A DNA stretch of 64,000 nt from the IMG/VR virus record IMGVR_UViG_3300042923_000319, positions 1-64,000 of that record; one strand, written 5' to 3'. This document shows positions 16,554-24,957 of this stretch, one piece after another. A program made the position numbers and the translations under genes. Positions within the stretch are counted from its first letter, which is position 1; each line of letters begins with the position of its first letter. This DNA comes from a virus. A model generated the notes under the pieces. It made no database searches. It saw nothing but the letters and a program-made list of their open reading frames with translations, and was not told where the DNA came from.

Positions 16554-17315
16554 ATGGAGACTAACTTAGTAAAAATTGAAAATGGACAACCAGTAACATC
16601 CAGTAGAAAAGTAGCACAGGATTTCGAAAGACTTCATAAGAATGTATTGGTAAACGTAGAAGAAATTATTGGGGTGGCTGAGAAGTCAGCTGACCTATTC
16701 TTCAAAACAACCTACACTCATCCGCAAAACAAACAACAATATCCTGAGTACCTAATGAACCGCGACGGATTCACACTGTTAGCAATGAGCTTTAAGGGAG
16801 CTAAAGCTATCAAATGGAAAATGAAGTACATCGCAGCTTTCAATGAGATGGAACAACAGCTTGCAACCTTGGATCAACCATCGTATCAAATCGAGGATAA
16901 AATCAAGAGAGCTGAGAAGTGGATCGTGGAAGCTAGAGAACTCATGGATACACAATTGCAACTCCATGAAACTAAACAACAGCTTACTGAAGCCAAACCT
17001 AAAGCCGACTTTGTAGATAAATATGTTGACAAAGGAATTACCTATAGTATTCGTCAAACAGCGAAGATTCTCAATATCCCTGAAAGACAATTCGTTGATA
17101 TTCTAATGACATCTAAAATTGTCTTTCGCCAATCTGGTTGCATTATGCCATATGCTAATAAACAAAGCGAAGGATATTTTGAAGTAAAAGTTGGTTATAA
17201 CTACGGATGGCAGTATGACCAAACACGGTTTACTACAAAAGGTATCTACTGGATTGCTAAAAGACTTAAAGACATCGCTGATCCTAATTGGGAATCAAAG
17301 TTACGCATAGCATGA
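16554..17315 (+). CDS. Rha/KilAC-type phage antirepressor
   Basis: 253 aa. N-terminal pRha domain (residues ~1-95: VTSSRKVAQDFERLHKNVL, FFKTTYTHPQN, YLMNRDGFTLLAMSFKG), coiled-coil linker, then an ANT/KilAC domain (from ~145: YSIRQTAKILNIPERQFVDIL, WQYDQTRFTTKGIYWIA). Such proteins counter CI-type repressors and favour lytic growth. First gene behind a consensus promoter controlled by the adjacent XRE repressor. Confidence 0.85.
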   Translation: METNLVKIENGQPVTSSRKVAQDFERLHKNVLVNVEEIIGVAEKSADLFFKTTYTHPQNKQQYPEYLMNRDGFTLLAMSFKGAKAIKWKMKYIAAFNEMEQQLATLDQPSYQIEDKIKRAEKWIVEARELMDTQLQLHETKQQLTEAKPKADFVDKYVDKGITYSIRQTAKILNIPERQFVDILMTSKIVFRQSGCIMPYANKQSEGYFEVKVGYNYGWQYDQTRFTTKGIYWIAKRLKDIADPNWESKLRIA

Positions 17316-17482
17316 ATTTGTTCTGGCACATCTTGGGATTCTGTATATTCGTTTACGGAATCATAGTTTGCTACGGTAACTATCTAATGTACAAACTTTG
17401 GAGTTCATATTGTACATTGTCTGTATTCTGTGGTGTTATGAGTTCGATCATCGGACTAGCAATGATGCTCGGAATAAAATGA
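17312..17482 (+). CDS. 56-aa two-helix membrane protein
   Basis: Start chosen at the ATGA overlap with the antirepressor stop. Two hydrophobic helices (FWHILGFCIFVYGIIVCY and TLSVFCGVMSSIIGLAMML). Function unknown. Confidence 0.5.
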   Translation: MNLFWHILGFCIFVYGIIVCYGNYLMYKLWSSYCTLSVFCGVMSSIIGLAMMLGIK

Positions 17483-17546
17483 CGCTCTACAATCGTTTCT
17501 CAGCGGTTTAATCTATGTGTCACTTACGATTGCACTCGTAATACAC

Positions 17547-17582
17547 TAAAAACGCTTAGAACTAACGTGGGACACCTTAAAA
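17547..17582. repeat. 36-nt repeated element, copy B
   Basis: Aligns without gaps to copies A and C; similarity to A extends about 25 nt upstream (TTACGATTG versus TTATGATTG). The stem is weaker (one G-U pair). The 243-nt gap it lies in also holds AAGGAGG followed by a 24-codon GTG reading frame (17615-17689), which is a doubtful gene. Confidence 0.6.
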
Positions 17583-17725
17583 ACGATTCAGTCCATTTAA
17601 GGAGGTGAACATCGGTGCTACAACACCAACGAGGTCATCCACTGATATTATTATATCATAAAACCATTAGAAATATTCATGTAAATTAAAAAATATTTTC
17701 AAAGAAAATAGACGGAGGGTTAACC

Positions 17726-17950
17726 ATGATAGCAATACGTTGGACTTACACAGAAGGGTTTGGGATAAAACCAGAGCAAAAATATGACACAGTAATGGTA
17801 GAAACACAAGATGAACTAGAGGACGCACTACAAATTATCAATGATGATTACAATAGAACAATCAGTGAAGAGGACTATGAAGTTAAAGTAGATTCTATTG
17901 AGTATTTCCAATGTACAGCAGTGGACAACCCTAAAGAATTCTTAAAATAA
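17726..17950 (+). CDS. 74-aa acidic hypothetical protein
   Basis: SD GGAGGG before ATG. Acidic, with a beta-helix-beta pattern (RWTYTEGFGIKPEQKYDTVM). Directly precedes the ssDNA-binding protein, so a replication accessory role is possible but unproven. Confidence 0.5.
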   Translation: MIAIRWTYTEGFGIKPEQKYDTVMVETQDELEDALQIINDDYNRTISEEDYEVKVDSIEYFQCTAVDNPKEFLK

Positions 17951-17976
17951 TTAACGAAAAGGAATGTGATGTATAA

Positions 17977-18597
17977 ATGGCAACTAACAAAACAATTAAG
18001 AGAGTCCCAGAAAAAACACCTGAAGGATTGGCAATGTGGGCTAAAGTTAATACGGTAGTAGATGAGTTTAAAGGCGGTAGAAAATACAATATCAAGCTTG
18101 AGTTACCAGAAAAAGACGAAAAAGAATTCATTGCAAAAATCGAAAAAACATACAAAGACTTTCAGGCACTACCAGAAAACAAAGGTAAACTATGGAGACC
18201 AGACGACAGAAAACGCTTAAGTTTCAAGCCAGATAAAAAATCAGGTAAAATTCAGTTTACATTCAGTACCAATGCTTTCTACAAAGACAAAGATAACAAG
18301 GAACAAAAGAAAGTTATCTCTGTTAGAAATCGCTATGGGCAACACATTGAAGACCAAGCTATCGGTAATGGTTCATTAGTTAAAATTGGATATCTTATGA
18401 AACCATACTGGGAAAATGAAGATCAAAACGGTATCAAGCTGTACCTCAATGAGATCATCGTTAAAAAATTAGTTGAATTTGGTAATTCTTCATTATTTGA
18501 TGATGAATTTGAAGAATTTGATGGAGAAACACCAACCACAGGCAATGATGACTTCCCAGATGATGACGATGATTTTCCAGACAAAATCAATATCTAA
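17977..18597 (+). CDS. single-stranded DNA-binding protein (gp2.5/DUF2815-like)
   Basis: 206 aa: an OB-fold-like body rich in Lys and aromatics, followed by a strongly acidic tail (DDFPDDDDDFPDKINI), the hallmark of phage and bacterial SSBs that recruit partners through the tail. WRPDDRKRLSFKP and the segment around NRYGQ are seen in DUF2815-type proteins. Would coat phage ssDNA and interact with the phage polymerase and helicase. Two short hairpins without a T run (18599-18633) follow. Confidence 0.7.
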   Translation: MATNKTIKRVPEKTPEGLAMWAKVNTVVDEFKGGRKYNIKLELPEKDEKEFIAKIEKTYKDFQALPENKGKLWRPDDRKRLSFKPDKKSGKIQFTFSTNAFYKDKDNKEQKKVISVRNRYGQHIEDQAIGNGSLVKIGYLMKPYWENEDQNGIKLYLNEIIVKKLVEFGNSSLFDDEFEEFDGETPTTGNDDFPDDDDDFPDKINI

Positions 18598-18655
18598 GGG
18601 CTAACCACAGCCCTTCCCTTTGAGGGAGCATTAAAATACGAAGGAGACAATAATT

Positions 18656-18805
18656 ATGAACAAAGAAGAAATCAAAGCACAAATCATCGACATCTTAAAT
18701 GATGCTAAAATCACTACTGCAGAATGCAAAGAAATTCTTAAAGATTTAAACAAGACAATCGATGGTGCGCTAGGCAAAATCCCATTTAATATCAAAGGAG
18801 AGTAA
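18656..18805 (+). CDS. 49-aa helical hypothetical protein
   Basis: SD GAAGGAGAC before ATG. Almost wholly helical and charged. Lies two nucleotides before the next ATG, so co-translated with the coiled-coil protein downstream. Confidence 0.45.
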   Translation: MNKEEIKAQIIDILNDAKITTAECKEILKDLNKTIDGALGKIPFNIKGE

Positions 18806-18807
18806 TT

Positions 18808-19062
18808 ATGACGCCACAAGAATTCAAAGAACAACTAGATGAGTTTATGGATAAAATTAAAGAGCTTAGAGGAGTGCTTAGCTTAATTGATAAAGGCTTA
18901 AATTTACTTGATGATAAACTGAATGATAACTATTCGCTTTCTGATAATTTTGCGATGATGCATTGTCATACTCGCCGAGATATGCTTAGAGAGCGCAATA
19001 GTATCCGTAGTAGTCTCAAGGAATACGAAAAAATTATCCAACGGTTAAAATCGACTCTCTGA
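18808..19062 (+). CDS. 84-aa coiled-coil protein
   Basis: Long charged helices (FKEQLDEFMDKIKELRGVL and later SLKEYEKIIQRLKSTL). No family recognised. Located right behind the SSB. Confidence 0.5.
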   Translation: MTPQEFKEQLDEFMDKIKELRGVLSLIDKGLNLLDDKLNDNYSLSDNFAMMHCHTRRDMLRERNSIRSSLKEYEKIIQRLKSTL

Positions 19063-19118
19063 GTTAACCTGTGGTGATACTTTATAACATCACTAGATAA
19101 CTTGTAAGTATAACACAA

Positions 19119-19154
19119 TAAAAACGCTTAGAACGAGCGTGAGACATCTTAGAA
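19119..19154. repeat. 36-nt repeated element, copy C
   Basis: Third ungapped copy; nearest to A. Sits in the 111-nt gap before the 224-aa gene. A diverged fourth version may lie at 47550-47580 (GTAGAGGTAGCGTGAGAGTA). Confidence 0.6.
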
Positions 19155-19173
19155 TTGAAACGGAGGAATATCG

Positions 19174-19848
19174 ATGGAATTATTCAAGGTAAAAATAAAA
19201 GGTGTACGCGAATTACGCAAAAGTAAAGACTATACGGAAGAATTAGATGAGTATGCTGGTGAAACATCGGAAGTCATTAGAAAGTACACAGGTAACACTA
19301 GAAGAGAATTCTATAAATTAACAGTAGATGATGGTTACTGGGCTTGGGGTATGGATATGGTGGATTTAATAGAACCATCGCACTCCATCACAATCACCTC
19401 AGATAGACACAGAAAAACAACCGCGACCTACAATGGTAAATCCGCAGTAGCTAAATGTAATCCAAGCGACACATTCGATATCTTCAAGGGTACAAAGTTA
19501 GCATTGGAACGCTTAGAAGCAGCGGAGAACTTTAAGCCACATTTGGAATGCCAAGGAAAATCTTATGGTGTCTTAGGAACACCTACAAAAATCAAGGATG
19601 AACTAGGAATACCATTAAAAATTGGTGATATTACTACAGTGTACGATAAATATCATCAATCAAACTGTGGTGATGGTGTAATTATCAATGATGGTAGTGG
19701 TGATTATGTCAGTGGAATACGCTACGCATGTAACAAAGACGGAACAATTTATTCTGAGTGGTTAATCATTAAAAAGCAATCACATAACGAAGTAACCGAA
19801 GATGAGGTTGATGAGTATCGCTACATCAGAACCCCTCGCTTATCGTAA
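19174..19848 (+). CDS. 224-aa hypothetical protein
   Basis: SD ACGGAGG before ATG. Beta-rich N-terminal half, then a region around GKSYGVLGTPTKIKDELGIP. No motif recognised. Its 3' end overlaps the next gene by about 38 nt. Confidence 0.5.
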   Translation: MELFKVKIKGVRELRKSKDYTEELDEYAGETSEVIRKYTGNTRREFYKLTVDDGYWAWGMDMVDLIEPSHSITITSDRHRKTTATYNGKSAVAKCNPSDTFDIFKGTKLALERLEAAENFKPHLECQGKSYGVLGTPTKIKDELGIPLKIGDITTVYDKYHQSNCGDGVIINDGSGDYVSGIRYACNKDGTIYSEWLIIKKQSHNEVTEDEVDEYRYIRTPRLS

Positions 19849-20161
19849 GTTAACGCCACCCAAGCAACTCCACGCACTCACCATAGCATTCTTTGATAAA
19901 GCAACGGATGAACCTATGGTAGTCAATAAGAAACTATCGTCTGGCTTCTGGAAGGTCAAAGCTTTCTTTAAGAAACAAACATTAGAACAACAACATTTAC
20001 TCTATGATTATCTGTGGAGTATCGAAGAGAAAACACCACATACAATGACGGAGTTGTTTCAGAAAGCTGATGAATATAACCAAGGATTGAAATTTAAGGA
20101 TACAACAGTTGTTACAGAGAAATATGAAGATTTTATGGAGGTGCTCCAGAAATGGAACTAG
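19811..20161 (+). CDS. 116-aa hypothetical protein
   Basis: Start uncertain: ATGs at 19802 and 19811, or an AUC at 19817 that is better spaced from GAGG. Contains FFDKATDEPMVV and a helical C-terminus. No family recognised. Overlaps neighbours on both sides. Confidence 0.45.
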   Translation: MSIATSEPLAYRKLTPPKQLHALTIAFFDKATDEPMVVNKKLSSGFWKVKAFFKKQTLEQQHLLYDYLWSIEEKTPHTMTELFQKADEYNQGLKFKDTTVVTEKYEDFMEVLQKWN

Positions 20162-20619
20162 AAGAACTCGAAAGAAAATATAGAGAACTCGGTGAAGAAA
20201 TCGAGAGAATCAAAAGTAAGCCAGAGGAGCTATGGATAGTAGATTGGTCAGGCTTAGATGGAAACATCGCTTATCATGCTCATCACATTGTTCGTACTAA
20301 TGATTGCGACAGTAAGGCTTGTGTCCGTCAATCCAATGCTTTCTCCACGGAACTCGAAGCAGCACGCATGGCTGAACGGTTCAACCTTGAGTTAGAAATC
20401 AGTAAATTCATCAAGGATAATCATGGGGAGGTCGATTGGAAGAACAACAAAGGATTCTATATTGACTATTATAAAAACAATGATTCCTTAGGAGCCTATT
20501 GGAGCGCAGATTATCACAATGGTGCATTTGAGTTTTCCACTAAGACTCTCGCACAACGCGCCATCGATATCTACGGTTCACGCCTAAAATTTGCATGGGG
20601 TATCACTGATGAGAGATGA
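20152..20619 (+). CDS. 155-aa hypothetical phage protein
   Basis: N-terminal coiled coil (ELEELERKYRELGEEIERI), followed by two repeats of an aromatic beta unit (ELWIVDWSGLDGN and KGFYIDYYKNNDS). Similar coiled-coil-plus-beta proteins are common in Bacillota phages without assigned role. SD GGAGG. Confidence 0.5.
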   Translation: MELEELERKYRELGEEIERIKSKPEELWIVDWSGLDGNIAYHAHHIVRTNDCDSKACVRQSNAFSTELEAARMAERFNLELEISKFIKDNHGEVDWKNNKGFYIDYYKNNDSLGAYWSADYHNGAFEFSTKTLAQRAIDIYGSRLKFAWGITDER

Positions 20620-20761
20620 CATTAGACAACTCCTGGAAATATCCACAACAGCACCATGGATGCCTACAGATAAACTACTGGACATTGCAGAACGCAATGG
20701 ATTTCGAGTGATGAGCGATGGAAGTATAATGGATATCTATGATAGATTCGAGGAGTGTTGA
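20609..20761 (+). CDS. 50-aa hypothetical protein
   Basis: Overlaps the upstream gene by 11 nt; its TGA abuts the next ATG. Helical N-terminus. No motif recognised. Confidence 0.4.
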   Translation: MRDDIRQLLEISTTAPWMPTDKLLDIAERNGFRVMSDGSIMDIYDRFEEC

Positions 20762-21007
20762 ATGAATAAGACAATAATTAAAACACTAGAATATTTAGGA
20801 TTTACTGTTGATCGAAATGAAAAATTTCAAGTATCTGCTAAAAGAGAAGAAGGTGCAATATCGTTTTCTGTGTGGATAAAAATAAGCTACAAAGGATATT
20901 TTTTAGAATTAGATGAATTTATTGGCAATAACTTTGGTAAGATTAGTCGATATAACTCAACAAAACAAAAAGATATCGCTGAATATTTAAAACACAATGT
21001 AAGATGA
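20762..21007 (+). CDS. 81-aa hypothetical protein
   Basis: ATG immediately after the preceding TGA; SD GAGGAG inside that gene. Basic, beta-rich. No family recognised. Confidence 0.45.
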   Translation: MNKTIIKTLEYLGFTVDRNEKFQVSAKREEGAISFSVWIKISYKGYFLELDEFIGNNFGKISRYNSTKQKDIAEYLKHNVR

Positions 21008-21294
21008 CACAATCTACCGCAGGTCGCATTAAGCAACTCCGCAGAGGATTAATGGTCAACAGATGTTTATACTATGTGTTCGATGCAACCTGTCTCATCA
21101 CTGATGAAGACTATGATCGCTATAATAGAGAACTCAATGATCTCGAACGTGATTACCCAGAGATTGCATCCAAGGTTGAATTCGCGGATATTTCGCCAAA
21201 TAGGGTTGTTGGATCATCGGATGTCAGTGATTATCCACTAGACATCGTGAGAACCGCAGAGTATTTAATGAATAGAGCAAAGGAGAAACGATGA
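21004..21294 (+). CDS. 96-aa hypothetical protein
   Basis: ATGA overlap upstream. Helical, charged, with a YDRYNRELNDLERDYPE motif typical of coiled coils. No assigned function. Confidence 0.45.
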   Translation: MTQSTAGRIKQLRRGLMVNRCLYYVFDATCLITDEDYDRYNRELNDLERDYPEIASKVEFADISPNRVVGSSDVSDYPLDIVRTAEYLMNRAKEKR

Positions 21295-21377
21295 AAATTA
21301 TTATAGGTTTCCTATCATTACCACTATTACTATTAGATATCTATTATTATATTAAGGAAAGCGAAGTGACACTATAG
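21291..21377 (+). CDS. 28-aa membrane peptide
   Basis: ATG overlaps the preceding TGA; SD AAGGAG. A single hydrophobic helix (IIIGFLSLPLLLLDIYYYI). Its TAG overlaps an ATA that may start the next gene. Confidence 0.4.
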   Translation: MKIIIGFLSLPLLLLDIYYYIKESEVTL

Positions 21378-21745
21378 AATTCACATTTACACTACTTTTG
21401 TGCCTCCTTAGTCCACACATCAGTGGACATTGGACACTACAGGACAACTCAGAAATTATGCAGGTCAAGCAAGAATATCGCGAGGTGTACGCTGAAACCA
21501 CAGGATATACATTGGGTGACGGTAATACACCAAGTACAATCATGGCAAACGGGGAGAAACCCCATAGCGGAGCAGTGGCTTACAATAGAGTACCACTGGG
21601 AACACGGTTGGAAATACAAGGAAAAATCTATGTAGTCAGTGATAGAGCAATGAATGATGACATTGTTGATATTTATATGGATAGCATTGAAGAATGCATG
21701 ATGTACGGTAGGAGAATACAGAAGATAAAAATATTGGAGGATTGA
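21374..21745 (+). CDS. 3D-domain protein (RlpA/Barwin-like fold)
   Basis: Ends with YVVSDRAMNDDIVDIYMDS, the three-Asp motif of 3D domains found in wall-active lytic enzymes and resuscitation factors. There is no ATG in the frame. A TTG at 21398 would cut a hydrophobic leader (FTFTLLLCLLS) that is kept if translation begins at the ATA at 21374, which overlaps the upstream TAG. Start therefore uncertain. Probably exported and acting on peptidoglycan. An 18-bp operator-like site lies inside the coding start (21411). Confidence 0.6.
   Translation: MEFTFTLLLCLLSPHISGHWTLQDNSEIMQVKQEYREVYAETTGYTLGDGNTPSTIMANGEKPHSGAVAYNRVPLGTRLEIQGKIYVVSDRAMNDDIVDIYMDSIEECMMYGRRIQKIKILED
21411..21428 (+). promoter_or_regulatory. 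operator-like site 6 (GTCCAC ACATCA GTGGAC)
   Basis: Copy located within the 5' coding part of the 3D-domain gene. Almost a perfect palindrome in its outer arms. No promoter visible. Confidence 0.55.
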
Positions 21746-21747
21746 CA

Positions 21748-22746
21748 ATGGAAATACTCAGAAACATCAAAGTACCAACAGGCAATATTTTAATTGTCAG
21801 TGGTGACAGGGGTAAACTCGAATGTGTTTCGTTGGGTGACTATGGAAAAGAGAATAATCTCAAAGCTGATTTTTTAGGATTAACTAAGGAAATCACCAAA
21901 GTTAAATCACAAAAAATAATGCCACTCACAGATAAATGGGTGATAACCGTTAGCACTCAATATGGTTGCTCAATGGGGTGTAAATTTTGTGATGTTCCAA
22001 AAGTTGGCGCAGGTATTAACGCAACATGCGATGATTTAAAACAACAGATTATCACAGGGTTATCAACGCATTCCAATATCAAATCAACGAAACGCTTAAA
22101 CGTTCATTATGCTCGTATGGGAGAACCAACGTGGAACTATAGTGTCATTGATTTTACATTATGGATGAAAGAAGAGCTTAAGCCATACATTGGTGACTCA
22201 TTAATTCATCCAGTAATATCAACAATGTTACCAAAGAACAATGCACTTCTTGAGCAGTATCTAAGAGATTGGATGGTAATAAAAAATGATACATTCAATG
22301 GTGATGCAGGACTACAGTTTTCAATCAATAGCACATCTGACGATGAGCGTGATGAAATGTTTAATGGTAACTCATGCAGTCTTGATGAGATTTCACGCAT
22401 CGGTAAAGCATTGAGATTCCCTAAAGGTCGTAAGATTACATTGAATTTTGCTATTGCTGGCTATGAAATCGACGCTGAAAAACTTCGCAAACTCTTTGAC
22501 CCTAAGAAATTCGTAGTAAAATTAACGCCTATGCATAAAACATCTTCAGCATTGCAGAACGACATCAAGACTGATGGTGACTACACAACATTTTACCCAT
22601 ACAGACACATTGAAGAACAATTGAAAACCGTTGGGTTTGATGTACTGGTATTCATTGCTTCTGACGATGAAGACCTGGGAAGAATCACATGTGGTAATGC
22701 AATATTGTCTGGTAGTGAACCATTGTGTGAATACGAGGAGGATTGA
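21748..22746 (+). CDS. radical SAM protein of the RlmN/Cfr type
   Basis: 332 aa, ATG 21748 with SD TTGGAGG. GCSMGCKFCDV (Cys at ~74, 78, 81) is the 4Fe-4S-SAM motif in RlmN/Cfr spacing. NVHYARMGEPTWNY corresponds to the MGMGEPLLNY motif, FSINSTSDDERD to the SLHAPND region, and ITCGNA near residue 314 holds the Cys that is methylated in RlmN/Cfr. Those enzymes methylate A2503 of 23S rRNA or A37 of some tRNAs. The N-terminal RNA-binding region is shorter than in RlmN, so the substrate may differ. Placed among small early genes. Confidence 0.75.
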   Translation: MEILRNIKVPTGNILIVSGDRGKLECVSLGDYGKENNLKADFLGLTKEITKVKSQKIMPLTDKWVITVSTQYGCSMGCKFCDVPKVGAGINATCDDLKQQIITGLSTHSNIKSTKRLNVHYARMGEPTWNYSVIDFTLWMKEELKPYIGDSLIHPVISTMLPKNNALLEQYLRDWMVIKNDTFNGDAGLQFSINSTSDDERDEMFNGNSCSLDEISRIGKALRFPKGRKITLNFAIAGYEIDAEKLRKLFDPKKFVVKLTPMHKTSSALQNDIKTDGDYTTFYPYRHIEEQLKTVGFDVLVFIASDDEDLGRITCGNAILSGSEPLCEYEED

Positions 22747-22748
22747 CA

Positions 22749-22868
22749 GTGGAAGAAACATGGCAAGACCCTAAGTTCTGGACATTTATATTACAACTCA
22801 TTAGCATCCCATTAGGAACACTAGTCGCTTGTTGTATTTTGAAGTATTTAATAGGTGATGCCCAATGA
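22749..22868 (+). CDS. 39-aa membrane peptide
   Basis: GTG start after GAGGATTGACA. Polar start (EETWQDPKF) and one hydrophobic helix. Overlaps the next ATG by four bases. Confidence 0.4.
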   Translation: MEETWQDPKFWTFILQLISIPLGTLVACCILKYLIGDAQ

Positions 22869-23086
22869 TCGACAATAGTAAATTCGTGATGTCAAAGTTT
22901 ATCACCAAAGAAGAACTATTGGAAGCCAAATGTGAAGCGTACAAAGCAGAGCTAAAGAAAACGGAGGAACTATTGAGAGAAACACAACCGTATGTAGTAT
23001 CAGACATCTCTAATGAAAACATAATTCTCTCAATGATAGCTAAGGGATTGTATGACAAAATCAATAATTATTTTAAGGAGGACTAA
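22865..23086 (+). CDS. 73-aa coiled-coil hypothetical protein
   Basis: Central charged helix (KEELLEAKCEAYKAELKKTE). ATGA start; its final base is shared with the next ATG. No family recognised. Confidence 0.45.
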   Translation: MIDNSKFVMSKFITKEELLEAKCEAYKAELKKTEELLRETQPYVVSDISNENIILSMIAKGLYDKINNYFKED

Positions 23087-23232
23087 TGAATAACCGTAGT
23101 CGCTCAAAGAAGCGAGCAGGAATGTGGTTCACTAGATTAATCAAAAGAGATTACAATAGCATGATTCATGATATGGCTATGTATCAAATGAATGTATTAT
23201 GGAATGGAGGAACAATAAATGAAAATGCTTAA
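23086..23232 (+). CDS. 48-aa basic hypothetical protein
   Basis: SD AAGGAGG before ATG. Basic start (NNRSRSKKRAG), Met-rich centre. Overlaps the next gene by 14 nt in another frame. Confidence 0.4.
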   Translation: MNNRSRSKKRAGMWFTRLIKRDYNSMIHDMAMYQMNVLWNGGTINENA

Positions 23233-23392
23233 AGTATCGGCTGAGATCAGATACACCGTAGCCAACAAATTAAATCACCCTGACACGCCAATATTCACAA
23301 GAGAATTTATAAAAGAAATGATAGGGTACGGTATAGAAGATGTTGAAACGGTTGATGTCTGGAATGTGACAGTAGAAGAAGTGGAGGACTAA
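23219..23392 (+). CDS. 57-aa hypothetical protein
   Basis: SD TGGAGG before ATG. Short alpha/beta pattern, acidic end. No motif recognised. Confidence 0.4.
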   Translation: MKMLKVSAEIRYTVANKLNHPDTPIFTREFIKEMIGYGIEDVETVDVWNVTVEEVED

Positions 23393-23395
23393 GCA

Positions 23396-23599
23396 ATGAT
23401 TAAAGTATCCATCGAACCACCAAAGGAACGCATTGTAACAATACAGATGACCGAGGGTGAAGCGAGAACACTTAGCACTTTATCGGCAAACATTAGCTAT
23501 ACTGTGATTCAAGACTTTGGTGGATGTCATAAAATTGCCGTTGATGGTTCAAAGTTATTCAAAAATATCAGAAAAGTGCTTAGGGAGGGAAACCTATGA
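23396..23599 (+). CDS. 67-aa hypothetical protein
   Basis: SD GGAGG before ATG. KERIVTIQMTEGEARTLSTL resembles other small phage proteins with a strand followed by a helix. Function unknown; overlaps the next ATG. Confidence 0.45.
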   Translation: MIKVSIEPPKERIVTIQMTEGEARTLSTLSANISYTVIQDFGGCHKIAVDGSKLFKNIRKVLREGNL

Positions 23600-23739
23600 A
23601 AACCATCGATTTAACCTTATACAACAACACAGAATTACTAACACTCAGTCGCAAGGTTGACATTGAAGTAGCTAAGAGACTCACAGATATGACCAAGGAG
23701 CGCGATGCGTTGGCGAGTAAGGTATCGAAGAATGATTAG
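23596..23739 (+). CDS. 47-aa hypothetical protein
   Basis: SD AGGGAGG before ATG. Helical and charged. Overlaps the next membrane gene by 8 nt. Confidence 0.4.
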   Translation: MKTIDLTLYNNTELLTLSRKVDIEVAKRLTDMTKERDALASKVSKND

Positions 23740-23881
23740 AGCTGCTAGTGGCATAATGTGGTTAATGTCAATTATAGTAGGCAGTCTTGCAGCGTCAAGA
23801 GGTGACATTGCTTTTACTATTGTTTTTACAGGAATGTCAATAATGTATTGTATGATTTTTCTATGGTTACGCAATGACTAA
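23732..23881 (+). CDS. 49-aa two-helix membrane peptide
   Basis: Two hydrophobic segments (IMWLMSIIVGSLAA and IVFTGMSIMYCMIFLWL). Overlaps both neighbours. Holin-like in topology but located in the replication operon, so another role is likelier. Confidence 0.4.
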   Translation: MIRAASGIMWLMSIIVGSLAASRGDIAFTIVFTGMSIMYCMIFLWLRND

Positions 23882-24074
23882 GCTCAATACCACAGAATCC
23901 ATCGGTATCGGCTCGGTTATCTTAGGTATCGCCTATGTCATCGGTGCAATCGCTAGATACCTGTGGAGCAACCCAGAAGTAATATTGAATATCATAGTGT
24001 GGACACTAGCAGCTTATGTAATCGGTAGAGTACTTGGGGATTGGGTGGGAAATACAAAGGAAGAAAAGCGGTGA
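23874..24074 (+). CDS. 66-aa two-helix membrane protein
   Basis: Hydrophobic helices GIGSVILGIAYVIGAIARYL and VILNIIVWTLAAYVIGRVL, basic tail. Directly precedes the primase. No family recognised. Confidence 0.45.
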   Translation: MTKLNTTESIGIGSVILGIAYVIGAIARYLWSNPEVILNIIVWTLAAYVIGRVLGDWVGNTKEEKR

Positions 24075-24081
24075 TACAGAA

Positions 24082-24957
24082 TTGAGTGTCGTAGATATAC
24101 TCCGATCAAAAAACATGGTTGAATACATTCCAGAACTAGAGCGACAATCCGATGGTTCATGGCGTTGCACGTGCCCCATGCATACCAATGCTACTAATCC
24201 AACGTCATTCGCTGTATTCGGTGGTAATCGAGGATACTGCTTTAGTTGTGGCTGGAGTGGTGACTTAATTCAATACAAAATGGACAAAGATGGGCTTGAG
24301 TTTAACCCAGCGGTGCGAGCGTTATGCGATGATTTTGGCATCGATATCGACAAGGATGAAACCTATGTTAAACAACAGTCAATCGCAGATAGAAATGAGC
24401 AATACGTCAGGTCATGGGAGAAGAAAGTCGATGTCTGTTATGATTATCTAACGAAGAAGCGTGGGTTGACCGATGAAACCATAAAACACTATCGGATCGG
24501 CTGGAGCGAGAAAGGTTCATGTATTACAATTCCAATGACTAATCAATATAATCAAACCGTTGGATTTCTATATCGTTTCTTTGATAAGCAACCAAAGTAT
24601 AAGAACAGTAAAGCTAATGAGTTATTTCATAAAGGTTCATTTTTGTTCAATATCAATAATGTACCGAAATTACTAAGAAAAACGAAGAGACTTTGGGTAT
24701 GCGAAGGCGGATTCGATAGTATGTCAGCATATCAGCAAGGAGAAGCCAGCGTTTCCTATTGTGGAATAACGTTCTCTAAGGATCATGTCATGTTAATCAA
24801 AGACCTCACAAAGAGAATTGATGGATGTCAGATAATACTCGTACCCGATGCGGACGGTAAAGCATGCAAGTTTGTATCGAGAGGTCGAGAGTTATTCGAG
24901 CAGAATTTCCCAGACGCCAATGTTAAAGTTGCAGTAATCGGTGGTGATGAACATTAA
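24082..24957 (+). CDS. DnaG-like DNA primase
   Basis: 291 aa from a TTG 8 nt after GGTG (start uncertain). Zinc-binding domain with CPMH and CFSC ligands (residues ~30-55), then a Toprim domain: WVCEGGFDSM supplies the catalytic Glu and VPDADGKA the acidic pair. No helicase-interaction domain at the C-terminus, so shorter than bacterial DnaG (about 600 aa). Makes primers for the phage polymerase; the helicase gene overlaps its end. Confidence 0.85.
   Translation: MSVVDILRSKNMVEYIPELERQSDGSWRCTCPMHTNATNPTSFAVFGGNRGYCFSCGWSGDLIQYKMDKDGLEFNPAVRALCDDFGIDIDKDETYVKQQSIADRNEQYVRSWEKKVDVCYDYLTKKRGLTDETIKHYRIGWSEKGSCITIPMTNQYNQTVGFLYRFFDKQPKYKNSKANELFHKGSFLFNINNVPKLLRKTKRLWVCEGGFDSMSAYQQGEASVSYCGITFSKDHVMLIKDLTKRIDGCQIILVPDADGKACKFVSRGRELFEQNFPDANVKVAVIGGDEH

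Noticed and set aside
17630-17660. Possible further operator-like site (TCCACTGATATT)
   Set aside because: Only the first half and part of the centre match; the second GTNNAC is missing.
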